Source of the DNA: Dasania phycosphaerae
GTDB taxonomy: Bacteria; Pseudomonadota; Gammaproteobacteria; Pseudomonadales; Dasaniaceae
DNA length: 64,000 nt
Assembly (NCBI RefSeq): GCF_026891035.1
Contig: NZ_JAPTGG010000003.1
Location: 124,001 to 188,000 of the forward strand
Reading direction: 5' to 3'
Under the pieces are notes generated by a model. That model was given only the letters and a program-made list of their open reading frames with translations, was not told the origin of the DNA and did not search any database. Positions within the stretch are counted from its first letter, which is position 1. Each line of letters begins with the position of its first letter. This document shows positions 41,119-50,386 of this stretch, one piece after another. A program made the position numbers and the translations under genes.

Positions 41119-44106
41119 TTGTTAGCATCTTTACTATCCATTGATTATCTATCCAGAGTTGTGCTTTTGAATTCACCTACCCCCAGCCAAAAGCTTCCTA
41201 ATGTTTTACAGACAGCCTTTGAAAAAAGTCTGCAACATTTTAACGAACGCTGCCCCGACTACAGCCCGTGGTTACAAAAGCAATTAGCCGACAAGGCTTT
41301 TGAGCAGCAATTAAAAACAGCTTGGGGGTGCAGCGCTTATGTGGCCGAGCAATGCCTGCGCAAACCCGAAGAGTTTAAACAGCTGGTAGAGCAGCAAACC
41401 TTATTAACACGCTATAACAGTGGTGTTATGGCGCAGCGCTTGAGAGAAAAACTGGCTGGTGTGGCTAGCAAAGAGCAGTTAGATACCGCGTTGCGTCAGT
41501 TTCGCAATAGCGAAATGCTGCGCATTATTTGGCGCGATTTTAATCGCCTGGCCGATATGGTGGAAACCACTGCCGACATCAGTCACTTGGCCGATGCCTG
41601 CATACAGCAGGCGCTGGATTTTCACCACCAGGAATTAGTGACCATTTATGGCCAGCCCTGTTGCCTAGTCAAAGGCCAGCCAGTGCCGCAGCAATTGCTG
41701 GTGTTAGGCATGGGTAAGCTAGGGGCTTACGAGTTAAACCTGTCCTCCGATATTGATTTGATTTTTTGCTTTCCTCGCTCGGGCGAAACCGTGGGCGAAA
41801 AAAGAGCCATAGATAACCACACCTTTTTTAGCCGCCTGGGCCAGCGCTTAATCCAAAGCCTGGATGCCCCCACCGAAGACGGTTTTGTGTTTAGAGTGGA
41901 TATGCGGCTGCGCCCCTACGGTGACAGCGGCCCCTTGGTGCAAAGCTTTGCGGCTATGGAGCAGTACTACCAAGATCAGGGCCGCGACTGGGAGCGCTAC
42001 GCCATGATTAAGGCGCGGGTAGTGGCTGGGCCCACAGCGCAAGGTGAAGAGTTAATGGCCCTGCTGCGGCCTTTTACTTATAGGCGCTATATAGACTTCA
42101 CCGCCATAGACGCGCTGCGCTCCATGAAGCGCATGATCCAGCAGGAGTTGTTACGCCGCCAGTTAGCTGGCGATATTAAACTGGGGGCGGGCGGCATACG
42201 GGAAATAGAATTTATCGTGCAAAGCTTTCAGCTGATACGCGGCGGCCGCGAGTTGGAGTTGCAAGAGCGCTCCCTATTGCGCGTGTTGCAATGCTTAATG
42301 GAAAACGAATACCTGCCCGCCTTAGTGGTGCAGGAGTTACGCGCGGCCTATGTGTTTTTACGCAATACCGAACATTTAATACAAGGCTACCAAGATAAAC
42401 AAAGCCAGCAGCTGCCCACAGATGCGCGCCCGCAAGCGGCCATGGCCTATAGCATGGGTTTTGCTAGCTGGGTCGATTTTGAAAAAAGCTTACAGCAGCA
42501 CCGCGACCATGTGATGCATCATTTTTCGGCGGTGATTAGCGATGCTCCTGAGCATTTGGAGCAGCGCAGTGCCGATTTGCGCTGGCAGGGGCTGTGGCTG
42601 GATGAACTCAGCCTAGAAGAAATGGTACTGGTGTTAGAGCAGGGCGGCCATGAACAGGCGACGGCTACCGCTGAGCGCCTGATGCGCTTGCGCAATAGCC
42701 AGCAGCTGGCGCGCATGCAGGCCAGCGGCCGCGAGCGGTTGGACCAGTTTATGCCCTTGCTAATACAGGCGGTCACCGAAGTGGAAAGCCCTTCGCAAGC
42801 GCTGCTGCGCATTTTCCCCTTTGTGGAAGCGGTACTTAGGCGCACCGCCTATTTGGTGCTATTGGTAGAAAACCAAGGCGCGCTTAAAGAGCTGGTGCGC
42901 CTGTGTGCCGCCAGCCCGTGGATATCTACCCAGCTGGCGAGGCACCCGGTACTGCTAGATGAGCTATTAAACGCCAGCAGCCTCTATCATGTGCCCGATA
43001 AAGAGGAACTGCGCGATGACCTGCAGCAGCAGGTATTGCGCCTGCCCTTAAACGACTTAGAAGCCCATATGGAAACCCTGCGCTACTTCCGTCTGGCCCA
43101 TGCTTTGAAAGTGGCGGCCTGCGAGGTGTCGGAGCGGCTACCACTAATGAAGGTCAGCGATTACCTCACCTGGATAGCCGAGGTAATTTTAGAGCACGTA
43201 TTGGCGGTGGCTTGGCACAACCTAGAAGAGCGCCACGGCTGCCCGCAGCAAAGTGAGGGCGTGCCCTGCGAGCGCCGCTTTATCGTGGTGGGCTATGGCA
43301 AGCTGGGCGGCATAGAGTTGGGCCACGGCTCGGACTTGGACCTGGTGTTTATACACGATGTGCCCAGCCAGCAGCTCACCAATGGCGAGCGCCCCATAGA
43401 AAATAGCGTGTTTATGACCCGCTTGGGGCAGCGCATGATCCATATACTCACCACCCAAACCCAGCTGGGGGCCTTATACGAGGCCGATATGCGGCTGCGG
43501 CCCTCTGGCGATTCGGGGCTGCTCACCACCTCGCTCACCGCCTATAAGCACTATTTACAAACCGATGCCTGGGTGTGGGAGCATCAGGCGCTGGTGCGCG
43601 CCCGGGTGGTAGCCGGCAGTGGCGAGCTGGCCCGTGACTTTGCCCAAGTGCGCCAACAAGTCTTGGCTCAAGCCCGCGATGAGGCTGTGCTCAAAGCCGA
43701 GGTGGTGGCCATGCGCCAAAAAATGCGCGAGCATTTATTGGCTAAGTCGGCCGAAAAGGGTGATGCCCCTAGCGTAAGTGACATGACGAGTGGAATATTT
43801 GCCATTAAACAGGGCTGGGGAGGTATCGTTGACATCGAATTTATGGTGCAATACGCCGTTTTAGCCTGGTCGCAACAATACCCTGCATTAGCCACCTACA
43901 CCGACAATATCCGCATACTGGAATCCCTGCAGCAAGAGGGCTTGTTTAGTGAGCCGGAAGTGGCCGCGTTGACGGAAGCCTACAAGGTATTTAGGTCGCT
44001 CACCCACAAGCTCAGCTTGCAAGAGCAAAAGGTGGAAGTGGATAGCGCAACCGTGGCCGAACACCGGCAGGCGGTGCTGCAAAAGTGGCAGCAGTTATTT
44101 GCCTAG
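41119..44106 (+). CDS. glnE: Bifunctional glutamine synthetase adenylyltransferase/deadenylase
   Basis: Up to 995 residues, with an uncertain start: 41119 is TTG, and GTG at 41161 or TTG at 41167 are alternatives that would still leave a full-length protein. Two nucleotidyltransferase domains are visible, each with its GSDIDL-like metal motif: LNLSSDIDLIF near residue 210 and LGHGSDLDLVF near 735. Between them are GGIREIEFIVQ and regulatory helices. GlnE adds and removes AMP on glutamine synthetase in response to PII protein, tuning nitrogen assimilation. The order glnE-ilvE-waaF-waaC is the same as in Pseudomonas. Confidence 0.96.
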   Translation: MLASLLSIDYLSRVVLLNSPTPSQKLPNVLQTAFEKSLQHFNERCPDYSPWLQKQLADKAFEQQLKTAWGCSAYVAEQCLRKPEEFKQLVEQQTLLTRYNSGVMAQRLREKLAGVASKEQLDTALRQFRNSEMLRIIWRDFNRLADMVETTADISHLADACIQQALDFHHQELVTIYGQPCCLVKGQPVPQQLLVLGMGKLGAYELNLSSDIDLIFCFPRSGETVGEKRAIDNHTFFSRLGQRLIQSLDAPTEDGFVFRVDMRLRPYGDSGPLVQSFAAMEQYYQDQGRDWERYAMIKARVVAGPTAQGEELMALLRPFTYRRYIDFTAIDALRSMKRMIQQELLRRQLAGDIKLGAGGIREIEFIVQSFQLIRGGRELELQERSLLRVLQCLMENEYLPALVVQELRAAYVFLRNTEHLIQGYQDKQSQQLPTDARPQAAMAYSMGFASWVDFEKSLQQHRDHVMHHFSAVISDAPEHLEQRSADLRWQGLWLDELSLEEMVLVLEQGGHEQATATAERLMRLRNSQQLARMQASGRERLDQFMPLLIQAVTEVESPSQALLRIFPFVEAVLRRTAYLVLLVENQGALKELVRLCAASPWISTQLARHPVLLDELLNASSLYHVPDKEELRDDLQQQVLRLPLNDLEAHMETLRYFRLAHALKVAACEVSERLPLMKVSDYLTWIAEVILEHVLAVAWHNLEERHGCPQQSEGVPCERRFIVVGYGKLGGIELGHGSDLDLVFIHDVPSQQLTNGERPIENSVFMTRLGQRMIHILTTQTQLGALYEADMRLRPSGDSGLLTTSLTAYKHYLQTDAWVWEHQALVRARVVAGSGELARDFAQVRQQVLAQARDEAVLKAEVVAMRQKMREHLLAKSAEKGDAPSVSDMTSGIFAIKQGWGGIVDIEFMVQYAVLAWSQQYPALATYTDNIRILESLQQEGLFSEPEVAALTEAYKVFRSLTHKLSLQEQKVEVDSATVAEHRQAVLQKWQQLFA

Positions 44107-44162
44107 GCAGCAGGCTAGTAGTGCATTCTCATATTATTTTGAATTAGGTTTAGGAGTAAGTT

Positions 44163-45092
44163 ATGTCAATGGCCGATCGTGATGGTCTAATCTGGCTGGA
44201 TGGCGAAATGGTGCCTTGGCGTGAAGCTAAAGTGCATGTATTAACCCATACCCTGCACTATGGCATGGGCGTGTTTGAAGGTGTGCGTGCCTACAACACC
44301 GAGAGTGATGGCACCGCTATTTTTCGCTTAAAAGAGCATACCGACAGGCTGTTCCGCTCGGCGCATATTCTGGGTATGAACATGCCCTTTGACAAAGACG
44401 CCTTAAACGCAGCGCAAAAAGCGGTAGTGCGTGAAAACAATTTAGAGGAAGCTTATTTGCGCCCCATGTGTTTTTACGGCTCCGAAGGCATGGGCCTGCG
44501 CGCCGACAACCTACAAACCCATGTGATGGTTGCCGCTTGGGAATGGCCCTCGTATATGTCACCCGAGGCCAAAGAGCTGGGCATAAAAGTGCGCACCTCA
44601 TCTTACACTCGCCACCACGTAAACATCACCATGTGTAAGGCCAAGGCCAACGGCAACTACATCAACTCCATGCTGGCTTTAAAAGAGGCCTTGGATTGCG
44701 GTTGTGAAGAAGCGCTACTGTTAGATAACGAAGGCTATGTAGCCGAAGGCAGTGGTGAGAACTTCTTCCTGGTGTATAAAGACACTATTTATACGCCGGA
44801 GCTAACCAGCTGCTTAGACGGTATTACCCGCGGCACTATTTTTGAGTTGGCTGCCGAGCTGGGTTATACCATCAAAGAAAAGCGCATCACCCGCGACGAA
44901 GTGTATGTGGCTGATGAAGCTTTCTTTACCGGCACCGCCGCCGAAGTACTGCCCATACGCGAGCTGGATGGCCGCATCATAGGCAGCGGCAAGCGCGGCC
45001 CCATCACCGAAAAACTACAAAGCATGTACTTTGATGCGGTTAAGGGGCGTCGCCCGCAAAACCGTGATTGGTTAGCGCCAGTCGCGAAATAG
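44163..45092 (+). CDS. ilvE: Branched-chain amino acid aminotransferase
   Basis: 309 residues, fold type IV PLP enzyme. Features: GLIWLDGEMVPW, HYGMGVFEGVRAY, the Schiff-base lysine in NITMCKAKANGNYINSMLA near residue 158, EGYVAEGSGENFFLV, and LDGITRGTIFELA. It transfers the amino group to the keto acids of valine, leucine and isoleucine. AGGAGT precedes the ATG. It follows glnE by 56 bases and is followed 12 bases after its stop by waaF, an arrangement conserved in pseudomonads. Confidence 0.97.
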   Translation: MSMADRDGLIWLDGEMVPWREAKVHVLTHTLHYGMGVFEGVRAYNTESDGTAIFRLKEHTDRLFRSAHILGMNMPFDKDALNAAQKAVVRENNLEEAYLRPMCFYGSEGMGLRADNLQTHVMVAAWEWPSYMSPEAKELGIKVRTSSYTRHHVNITMCKAKANGNYINSMLALKEALDCGCEEALLLDNEGYVAEGSGENFFLVYKDTIYTPELTSCLDGITRGTIFELAAELGYTIKEKRITRDEVYVADEAFFTGTAAEVLPIRELDGRIIGSGKRGPITEKLQSMYFDAVKGRRPQNRDWLAPVAK

Positions 45093-45104
45093 CTCGGCGT
45101 TACC

Positions 45105-46154
45105 ATGGCCGCAGACCGCGATGTAAAAAAAATCCTTATTGTCGGCCCTTCTTGGGTCGGCGATATGGTGATGGCGCAAGCCTTATTTATAGCTCTTAAG
45201 CAAAAACACCCCAGCTGCATAATTGATGTGCTGGCCCCCGAGTGGAGCCTGCCCATTTTAGAGCGCATGCCCGAAGTGCGCGCCGGCATAGTTATGCCCG
45301 TGGGCCACGGCAAACTGGATCTGAGCCTGCGCCAGCGCTTAGGGCAACAACTGGCGCGCGAGCACTATCAGCAAGCTATTTTGCTACCCAACTCTTTTAA
45401 GTCGGCACTGGTGCCGTTTTTTGCCGAGATACCCGAGCGCACCGGTTGGCGCGGCGAGATGCGCTATTTTTTACTGAACGACATACGCCTGCTCAATAAA
45501 AAACGCTACCCACTCATGGTGCAGCGTTTTGTGGCACTGGCCTATAAACCGGGTGCCGAGTTACCGCAACATCTACCTAGGCCATCTCTGCAAGTCGATG
45601 AAGCTAATGCCCAGGCGGTAGTGGCCAAGTTTGGCTTGGCGGATAAACCCTTTTTAGCGCTGTGCCCCGGTGCCGAGTTTGGCCCTGCCAAACGCTGGCC
45701 CGAACAACACTACGCCGCAGTAGCGCAACAATTTATACAGCGTGGCTGGCGCGTGGCCTTATTCGGCTCGGCCAATGATGTGGCGGTAGCCGAAACCATA
45801 CAAGGTTTGCTTAGCGCAGAGGCGCGCCAGCACTGCATCAGTGTGGCGGGCCAAACCAGCCTGGCGGAAGCGGTAGACTTGCTGGCTAAAGCCAGCGCCG
45901 TAGTCAGCAATGACTCCGGCCTTATGCATATAGCCGCCGCCTTAGCGCGCCCCATGGTAGTGGTGTATGGCTCTACCTCACCCGGCTTTACCCCGCCACT
46001 CAGTGACAATGTTAGAGTGGAGCAGCTAGCGGTAGATTGCGGCCCCTGCTTTAAACGGGAATGCCCCTTGGGGCATTTAAAATGCCTGCAAGACTTGGCG
46101 GCCAGCCGGGTGATTAACTCCCTAGACCAACTACTACGCTCGAATGAATCATAA
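45105..46154 (+). CDS. waaF: ADP-heptose:LPS heptosyltransferase II
   Basis: 349 residues of the GT9 family. The N terminus ILIVGPSWVGDMVMAQALF and the later LCPGAEFGPAKRWPEQHYA (the WaaF-specific PGAExGPAKRWP signature), then SVAGQTSLAEAVDLL and VVSNDSGLMHIAAAL, identify it. WaaF adds the second heptose to the inner core of LPS in the cytoplasm. It begins just behind ilvE and leads the run of core genes waaF-waaC-waaG-waaP that continues with short or no gaps. Confidence 0.96.
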   Translation: MAADRDVKKILIVGPSWVGDMVMAQALFIALKQKHPSCIIDVLAPEWSLPILERMPEVRAGIVMPVGHGKLDLSLRQRLGQQLAREHYQQAILLPNSFKSALVPFFAEIPERTGWRGEMRYFLLNDIRLLNKKRYPLMVQRFVALAYKPGAELPQHLPRPSLQVDEANAQAVVAKFGLADKPFLALCPGAEFGPAKRWPEQHYAAVAQQFIQRGWRVALFGSANDVAVAETIQGLLSAEARQHCISVAGQTSLAEAVDLLAKASAVVSNDSGLMHIAAALARPMVVVYGSTSPGFTPPLSDNVRVEQLAVDCGPCFKRECPLGHLKCLQDLAASRVINSLDQLLRSNES

Positions 46155-46171
46155 AGAAGGCTTACGCTGAA

Positions 46172-47191
46172 ATGCGCGTACTGATTATAAAAACCACCTC
46201 CATGGGGGATGTGATACATACCCTGCCAGCCTTAAACGATGCAGTTAAGGCCATACCCAGCATACGTTTTGACTGGGTAGTGGAAGAAGGCTTTGAAGAA
46301 ATACCCAGTTGGCACCCGGCGGTAGACGAAGTTATACCGGTGGCCATACGCCGCTGGCGCAAAAGCCTGTGGCAAAGCCTGGGCAGCGCCGAGTGGAAAC
46401 AGTGCAAACAAATGTTGCGGCAACGCCACTACGACTGCGTGATCGATGCCCAGGGCCTGGTCAAAAGCGCTTGGCTGGCACGCTATACTCGTGCGCCGCG
46501 TTTTGGCTACGATAAAAACTCCGTGCGTGAGCGCTTGGCTACCTTGGCCTATCACCATAAAATTGCTGTGCCTAAAAACATGCACGCAGTAGAGCGCACC
46601 CGCCAGTTATTTGCGGAGTCTTTGGGTTATCAGTTGCCGCAAGAAAACGGCGTGCTTAACAAAGGCCACTATGGTGTTGATAAAGCCCAGTTTATTACCT
46701 CGGGCGAAACCAAACCCAATGTGGTGTTTTTGCATGGCACCACCCGCCATAACAAACACTGGCCCGAATCCTATTGGGTAGAGCTGTGTAAAATCATGTG
46801 TGACCAAGGCTATGGGGTGTACCTGCCCTGGGGTAACGAGGTGGAGCGCGAACGCGCCCTGCGTATAGCCGAAAAAGCCAACTGCGCCGAAGTGCTGCCC
46901 AAGCTCAATATACGCGGCGTAGCCTGTGTGTTAGCCAAAGCCAACGCGGTAGTGGCCGTGGATACCGGCTTGGGTCATTTAACAGCCGCCTTGGGTATAC
47001 CGGCCATCTCTTTGTACGGCACCACCAGCCCCGATTTGGTGGGAGCCTATGGCGATAATCAAACCCATTTATGCGCGAAAGATTTTACCCCGGTAAATGA
47101 TACGGCTATAGACCCGCCCGAAATGGCTGCCTTAACACCGGCAGTGGTGGCTGAGCGATTGTTGCCTTTGTTACCTGAACTGGTGGAATAG
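46172..47191 (+). CDS. waaC: LPS heptosyltransferase I
   Basis: 339 residues, GT9 family. VLIIKTTSMGDVIHTLPAL at the start, IDAQGLVKSAWLAR, a FLHGTTRHNKHWPESYW segment at the nucleotide-binding site, and VAVDTGLGHLTAAL are typical of WaaC, which adds the first heptose to Kdo2-lipid A. It is 17 bases behind waaF and 4 bases ahead of waaG, so they are one operon. The nearest alternative, WaaF, is excluded because that gene is already present and its signature is absent here. Confidence 0.95.
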   Translation: MRVLIIKTTSMGDVIHTLPALNDAVKAIPSIRFDWVVEEGFEEIPSWHPAVDEVIPVAIRRWRKSLWQSLGSAEWKQCKQMLRQRHYDCVIDAQGLVKSAWLARYTRAPRFGYDKNSVRERLATLAYHHKIAVPKNMHAVERTRQLFAESLGYQLPQENGVLNKGHYGVDKAQFITSGETKPNVVFLHGTTRHNKHWPESYWVELCKIMCDQGYGVYLPWGNEVERERALRIAEKANCAEVLPKLNIRGVACVLAKANAVVAVDTGLGHLTAALGIPAISLYGTTSPDLVGAYGDNQTHLCAKDFTPVNDTAIDPPEMAALTPAVVAERLLPLLPELVE

Positions 47192-47195
47192 CGCT

Positions 47196-48338
47196 ATGCG
47201 GATTGCATTCTGCCTTTATAAATATTTTCCCTACGGTGGTTTGCAGCGCGACTTTCTGCGCTTTTTGCAAGAGGCCCAAAACCGCGGCTATCAATGCCGG
47301 GTTTATTGTATTAGCTGGCAAGGCGAACAGGCCGACAATATAGATTTACGCTTTGTGCCCGCTAAGGCCTGGAGTAATCATCGCCGCAATGAAAAATATG
47401 CCCGCTGGGTGCAGCAGGATTTAGTAGCAGACCCAGTGGATATAGTCTTCGGTTTTAATAAAATGCCGGGGTTGGATATTTATTATGCAGCTGATTCTTG
47501 TTATGAAGATAAGGCGAAAACAAGCCGCGGCTTTTTATATCGCTTAGGTTCGCGCTATAAACATTTTTCGCGCTATGAACAGGCGATTTTTGCTCAGGGC
47601 CAGCAGGCAGAGATCTTATTGATTTCTGAAATCGAAAAACAAAAGTTTATTGAGCATTACCATACTGAAGAGTCGCGCATGCATATGCTGCCTCCCGGTA
47701 TTAGCAAAGATAGGTGTGCGCCAGCCAATGCTCAGGCTATACGCCAGCAGTTTAGGCAAGAGTTTGCAGTGGCTGAAGATGATAATATGCTGCTGTTTGT
47801 GGGTTCAGGTTTTATCAAAAAGGGTTTGGATAGAGCGATTACGGCTTTAGCGGCATTGCCCGAAGCTGTGCAAAATAAAACCCATTTATTTATTTTAGGG
47901 CAAGATAAACAAGCCCGTTTTGAACAACTGGCAAGGCAGCTAGGTGTTATGGATAGGGTTCGTTTTATGGCGGGCCGTGATGATGTGCCGCGTTTTTTAT
48001 TAGCTGCAGATGTGTTGGTGCACCCGGCTTTAGACGAGGCGGCAGGCATAGTGTTGCTAGAGGCTTTAGTGGCTGGCTTGCCAGTGTTAGTAACCGATGT
48101 ATGCGGTTATGCCCCTTTTATAGCCGATGCCAAGGCGGGTTGTGTGCTGGCCTCGCCTTTTAATCAACAGGCCATGAATCAACAGTTACAACAAATGCTT
48201 GATAAAGCAGCTGCTAATCAGTGGCGAGAAAATGCCATAGCCTATTCACAAACTGAAGATTTATACAGCATGCACGCTACCGGTATAGATATATTAGAGC
48301 AGACATATCAGCGCTTGCAGACTAGAGTGAGTGAATAA
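47196..48338 (+). CDS. waaG: LPS core glycosyltransferase WaaG-like
   Basis: 380 residues of GT4. Opening AFCLYKYFPYGGLQRDFLRF is the WaaG-type acceptor-side start. KMPGLDIYYAADSCY, LLFVGSGFIKKGLDRAI and the EX7E region HPALDEAAGIVLLEALVAGLP follow. WaaG adds the first hexose, usually glucose, to heptose II of the LPS core from a UDP-sugar. The stop overlaps the waaP start (TAATG), indicating translational coupling. Confidence 0.93.
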   Translation: MRIAFCLYKYFPYGGLQRDFLRFLQEAQNRGYQCRVYCISWQGEQADNIDLRFVPAKAWSNHRRNEKYARWVQQDLVADPVDIVFGFNKMPGLDIYYAADSCYEDKAKTSRGFLYRLGSRYKHFSRYEQAIFAQGQQAEILLISEIEKQKFIEHYHTEESRMHMLPPGISKDRCAPANAQAIRQQFRQEFAVAEDDNMLLFVGSGFIKKGLDRAITALAALPEAVQNKTHLFILGQDKQARFEQLARQLGVMDRVRFMAGRDDVPRFLLAADVLVHPALDEAAGIVLLEALVAGLPVLVTDVCGYAPFIADAKAGCVLASPFNQQAMNQQLQQMLDKAAANQWRENAIAYSQTEDLYSMHATGIDILEQTYQRLQTRVSE

Positions 48339-49150
48339 TGGAATTGTATTTGCGCGGTGACATAGAGCAGGCCTGGGGTGATAGCGATCCATTTCAAGAA
48401 GTTGAAAAGCTGCAGGGTGATATCTATCGCAACAAAGAGGGGCGTGTCACCCTGCAAACCCAAATAAATGGCAAGAGTTTCTTTGTAAAAATTCACCGAG
48501 GCATAGGCTGGAAAGAAATATTTAAAAATCTCTTGCAGCTGCGCCTGCCAATTATAGGTGCCAGCAATGAGTTTGCCGCCGCCGAAAAGCTGGCTGCCCT
48601 AGGGGTGGATACTTTAACCACCGCAGCCTTTGGTAAAAAGGGCATAAACCCTGCCAAGCAGCACTCGTTTATTTTGACTGATGATTTAAGTAATACCATT
48701 AGCTTAGAAGATTACTGTGCTGACTGGAAAAATAACCCGCCCAGCTTTGCTCATAAAAAAGCTTTGATAGCGTTGCTAGCCAAGGTAAGCCGTATTATGC
48801 ATGGCGCGGGGATTAACCACAGGGATTATTATATTTGCCATTTTTTATTAGAGAAAAACTCCCTGGCTGACTTAAGCTCGCCGCAGTGTTATCTCATAGA
48901 TTTGCATCGCGCCCAGTTGCGCAAAAAAACACCACAGCGCTGGGCTATTAAGGATATTGCGGGGCTGTATTTTTCGGCTATGGATATAGGGCTAACTAAG
49001 CGTGATTGTTTGCGCTTTATTAAAATATATAGCGGGCAAGCAAGTTTAAAAAATTTGAATGTGAGCTTTTGGCGTGCTGTTAATGATAAGGCCTTGGCCC
49101 TGTATCAAAAAGATCACGGCCAGCCCTCGCCCTGTGAAAAGTGGTGGTAG
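48338..49150 (+). CDS. waaP: LPS core heptose(I) kinase
   Basis: 270 residues, kinase fold. KSFFVKIHRGIGWKEIFKNLL carries the nucleotide-binding lysine; HRDYYICHFLL near residue 161 is the catalytic loop; LIDLHRAQL replaces DFG. This is the RfaP/WaaP spelling. The enzyme phosphorylates heptose I of the inner core using ATP, which is needed for outer-membrane integrity. Its start overlaps the waaG stop, and the next kinase gene begins at the base after its stop codon or one base later. Confidence 0.95.
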   Translation: MELYLRGDIEQAWGDSDPFQEVEKLQGDIYRNKEGRVTLQTQINGKSFFVKIHRGIGWKEIFKNLLQLRLPIIGASNEFAAAEKLAALGVDTLTTAAFGKKGINPAKQHSFILTDDLSNTISLEDYCADWKNNPPSFAHKKALIALLAKVSRIMHGAGINHRDYYICHFLLEKNSLADLSSPQCYLIDLHRAQLRKKTPQRWAIKDIAGLYFSAMDIGLTKRDCLRFIKIYSGQASLKNLNVSFWRAVNDKALALYQKDHGQPSPCEKWW

Positions 49151-49151
49151 C

Positions 49152-49940
49152 ATGGTTTCTATGAGGTCTATAGTTACCGATGCAGGCGATAAAATTTATT
49201 GTGCTGACAGGCTATGGCTTAACTATTTTGTAGCTAGTGACATGAGTTTGGCTCAGCATTTGGCAGGGGCCACCTTGCTTAAAGGTGATGATAAAATCAA
49301 GGCGGTTTTGCTCGACAAACCCTCTTTGTTTATTAAGTGTTATAGCGCAATGAGTTGTTTGCAGCGTTTGCGATCAGCGCTGGGCAAGAGCCGCGCTAAA
49401 CATGTTTATAGTATTAGTATGCGTTTAGCTGCTGCAGGGGTGCCAGTGGCTAAGCCTATAGCCTATGGTTACAACGGCTACTGTTGGGCAAAAGATAGTT
49501 ATTTTTTATGCGAGGCTTTTGCTGGTGGCTGCCTAGATTTAAAGCAGCTGTATTATAGTCAGCGGTGGTGCGGTGTTGATGTGCGGCAGCTGCTAACAGA
49601 TATTGCGAAGGCGTTGGCGGCAATGCATAAAGCTAACTTGTGCCACGGCGACCTTAAGTGGTCGAATATTATTGTGGCAGAGAATGGGCAAGATTTTTGG
49701 TTTGTCGATTTAGATGGTGCTAAGTCTAGTTGGTTTAATAAAAAAGACTCGGGCCGTGATTTGGCAAGATTTTTAGTAAATGCGAAAGAGTTTGCACTCA
49801 GTGAGGATTTACAGGGTGCATTTTTGCAGGCTTATGCTGAGCAGCGTGACTGCGAGCTTAAAATGATTAAGCAATGGTTGGCACCAGCTTATGAAAAACT
49901 GGCTGTTAGGCATCGTAGTAAGTATCAGTCAAAGATATAA
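49152..49940 (+). CDS. InaA/WaaP-type lipopolysaccharide kinase-like protein
   Basis: About 262 residues from the ATG at 49152, directly behind waaP; a longer frame from 49074 overlaps waaP and is unlikely, and an ATG at 49161 is also possible. The kinase fold is visible: a lysine strand (LFIKCYSAMSC), the catalytic loop LCHGDLKWSNIIV near residue 163, and WFVDLDGAKSS near 183. It resembles the InaA-family proteins often placed next to waaP in Pseudomonas. It probably phosphorylates a second core position. It ends 53 bases before the TagD-like gene. Confidence 0.88.
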   Translation: MVSMRSIVTDAGDKIYCADRLWLNYFVASDMSLAQHLAGATLLKGDDKIKAVLLDKPSLFIKCYSAMSCLQRLRSALGKSRAKHVYSISMRLAAAGVPVAKPIAYGYNGYCWAKDSYFLCEAFAGGCLDLKQLYYSQRWCGVDVRQLLTDIAKALAAMHKANLCHGDLKWSNIIVAENGQDFWFVDLDGAKSSWFNKKDSGRDLARFLVNAKEFALSEDLQGAFLQAYAEQRDCELKMIKQWLAPAYEKLAVRHRSKYQSKI

Positions 49941-49993
49941 ATTAAATAGTTGCGTGGCTATAGCATATAGCTGGCAAGAGATAGAGAAGTAAC

Positions 49994-50386
49994 ATGAAAA
50001 GAGTTATTACTTTTGGTACTTACGATGTGTTTCACTTAGGGCACTTGCGATTATTGCAGCGAGCTGCTGAATATGGTGACTCGCTAGTGGTGGGCGTTTC
50101 TTCTGATGCATTAAATTTTAAGAAAAAAGGGCGCAACCCTGTTTATGGTCAACACGATAGAATGGATATTGTGGCAGCCTTAAAGGTTGTTGATAGCGTA
50201 TTTTTAGAAGAAGACTTAGAGCTAAAGATGGAATACATCAAAGCACAAAAGGCTGATGTATTGGTGATGGGTGATGATTGGGCGGGTAAGTTCGATTTTT
50301 GCAAATCCATTTGCGAAGTGGTGTATTTGAAAAGAACTCCGTCGATATCAACCACGGCTTTGATAGAGGTCATTAAAGAAATTTAG
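49994..50386 (+). CDS. tagD: Glycerol-3-phosphate cytidylyltransferase (TagD-like)
   Basis: 130 residues, the size of TagD. TFGTYDVFHLGHLRLLQRA holds the HxGH nucleotide-binding motif, VLVMGDDWAGKFDF is the substrate region and RTPSISTT is the second nucleotide motif. This combination is specific for CDP-glycerol formation from CTP and glycerol-3-phosphate, rather than other cytidylyltransferases. Its stop codon overlaps that of the convergent glycerophosphotransferase gene. CDP-glycerol is the donor for glycerophosphate transfer in teichoic acids; here the context is Gram-negative LPS, which suggests glycerophosphate decoration. Confidence 0.92.
   Translation: MKRVITFGTYDVFHLGHLRLLQRAAEYGDSLVVGVSSDALNFKKKGRNPVYGQHDRMDIVAALKVVDSVFLEEDLELKMEYIKAQKADVLVMGDDWAGKFDFCKSICEVVYLKRTPSISTTALIEVIKEI

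Noticed and set aside
49074..49151. N-terminal extension of the InaA-type kinase overlapping waaP
   Set aside because: Overlaps a conserved waaP end in another frame; the ATG directly after the waaP stop is a much better start.
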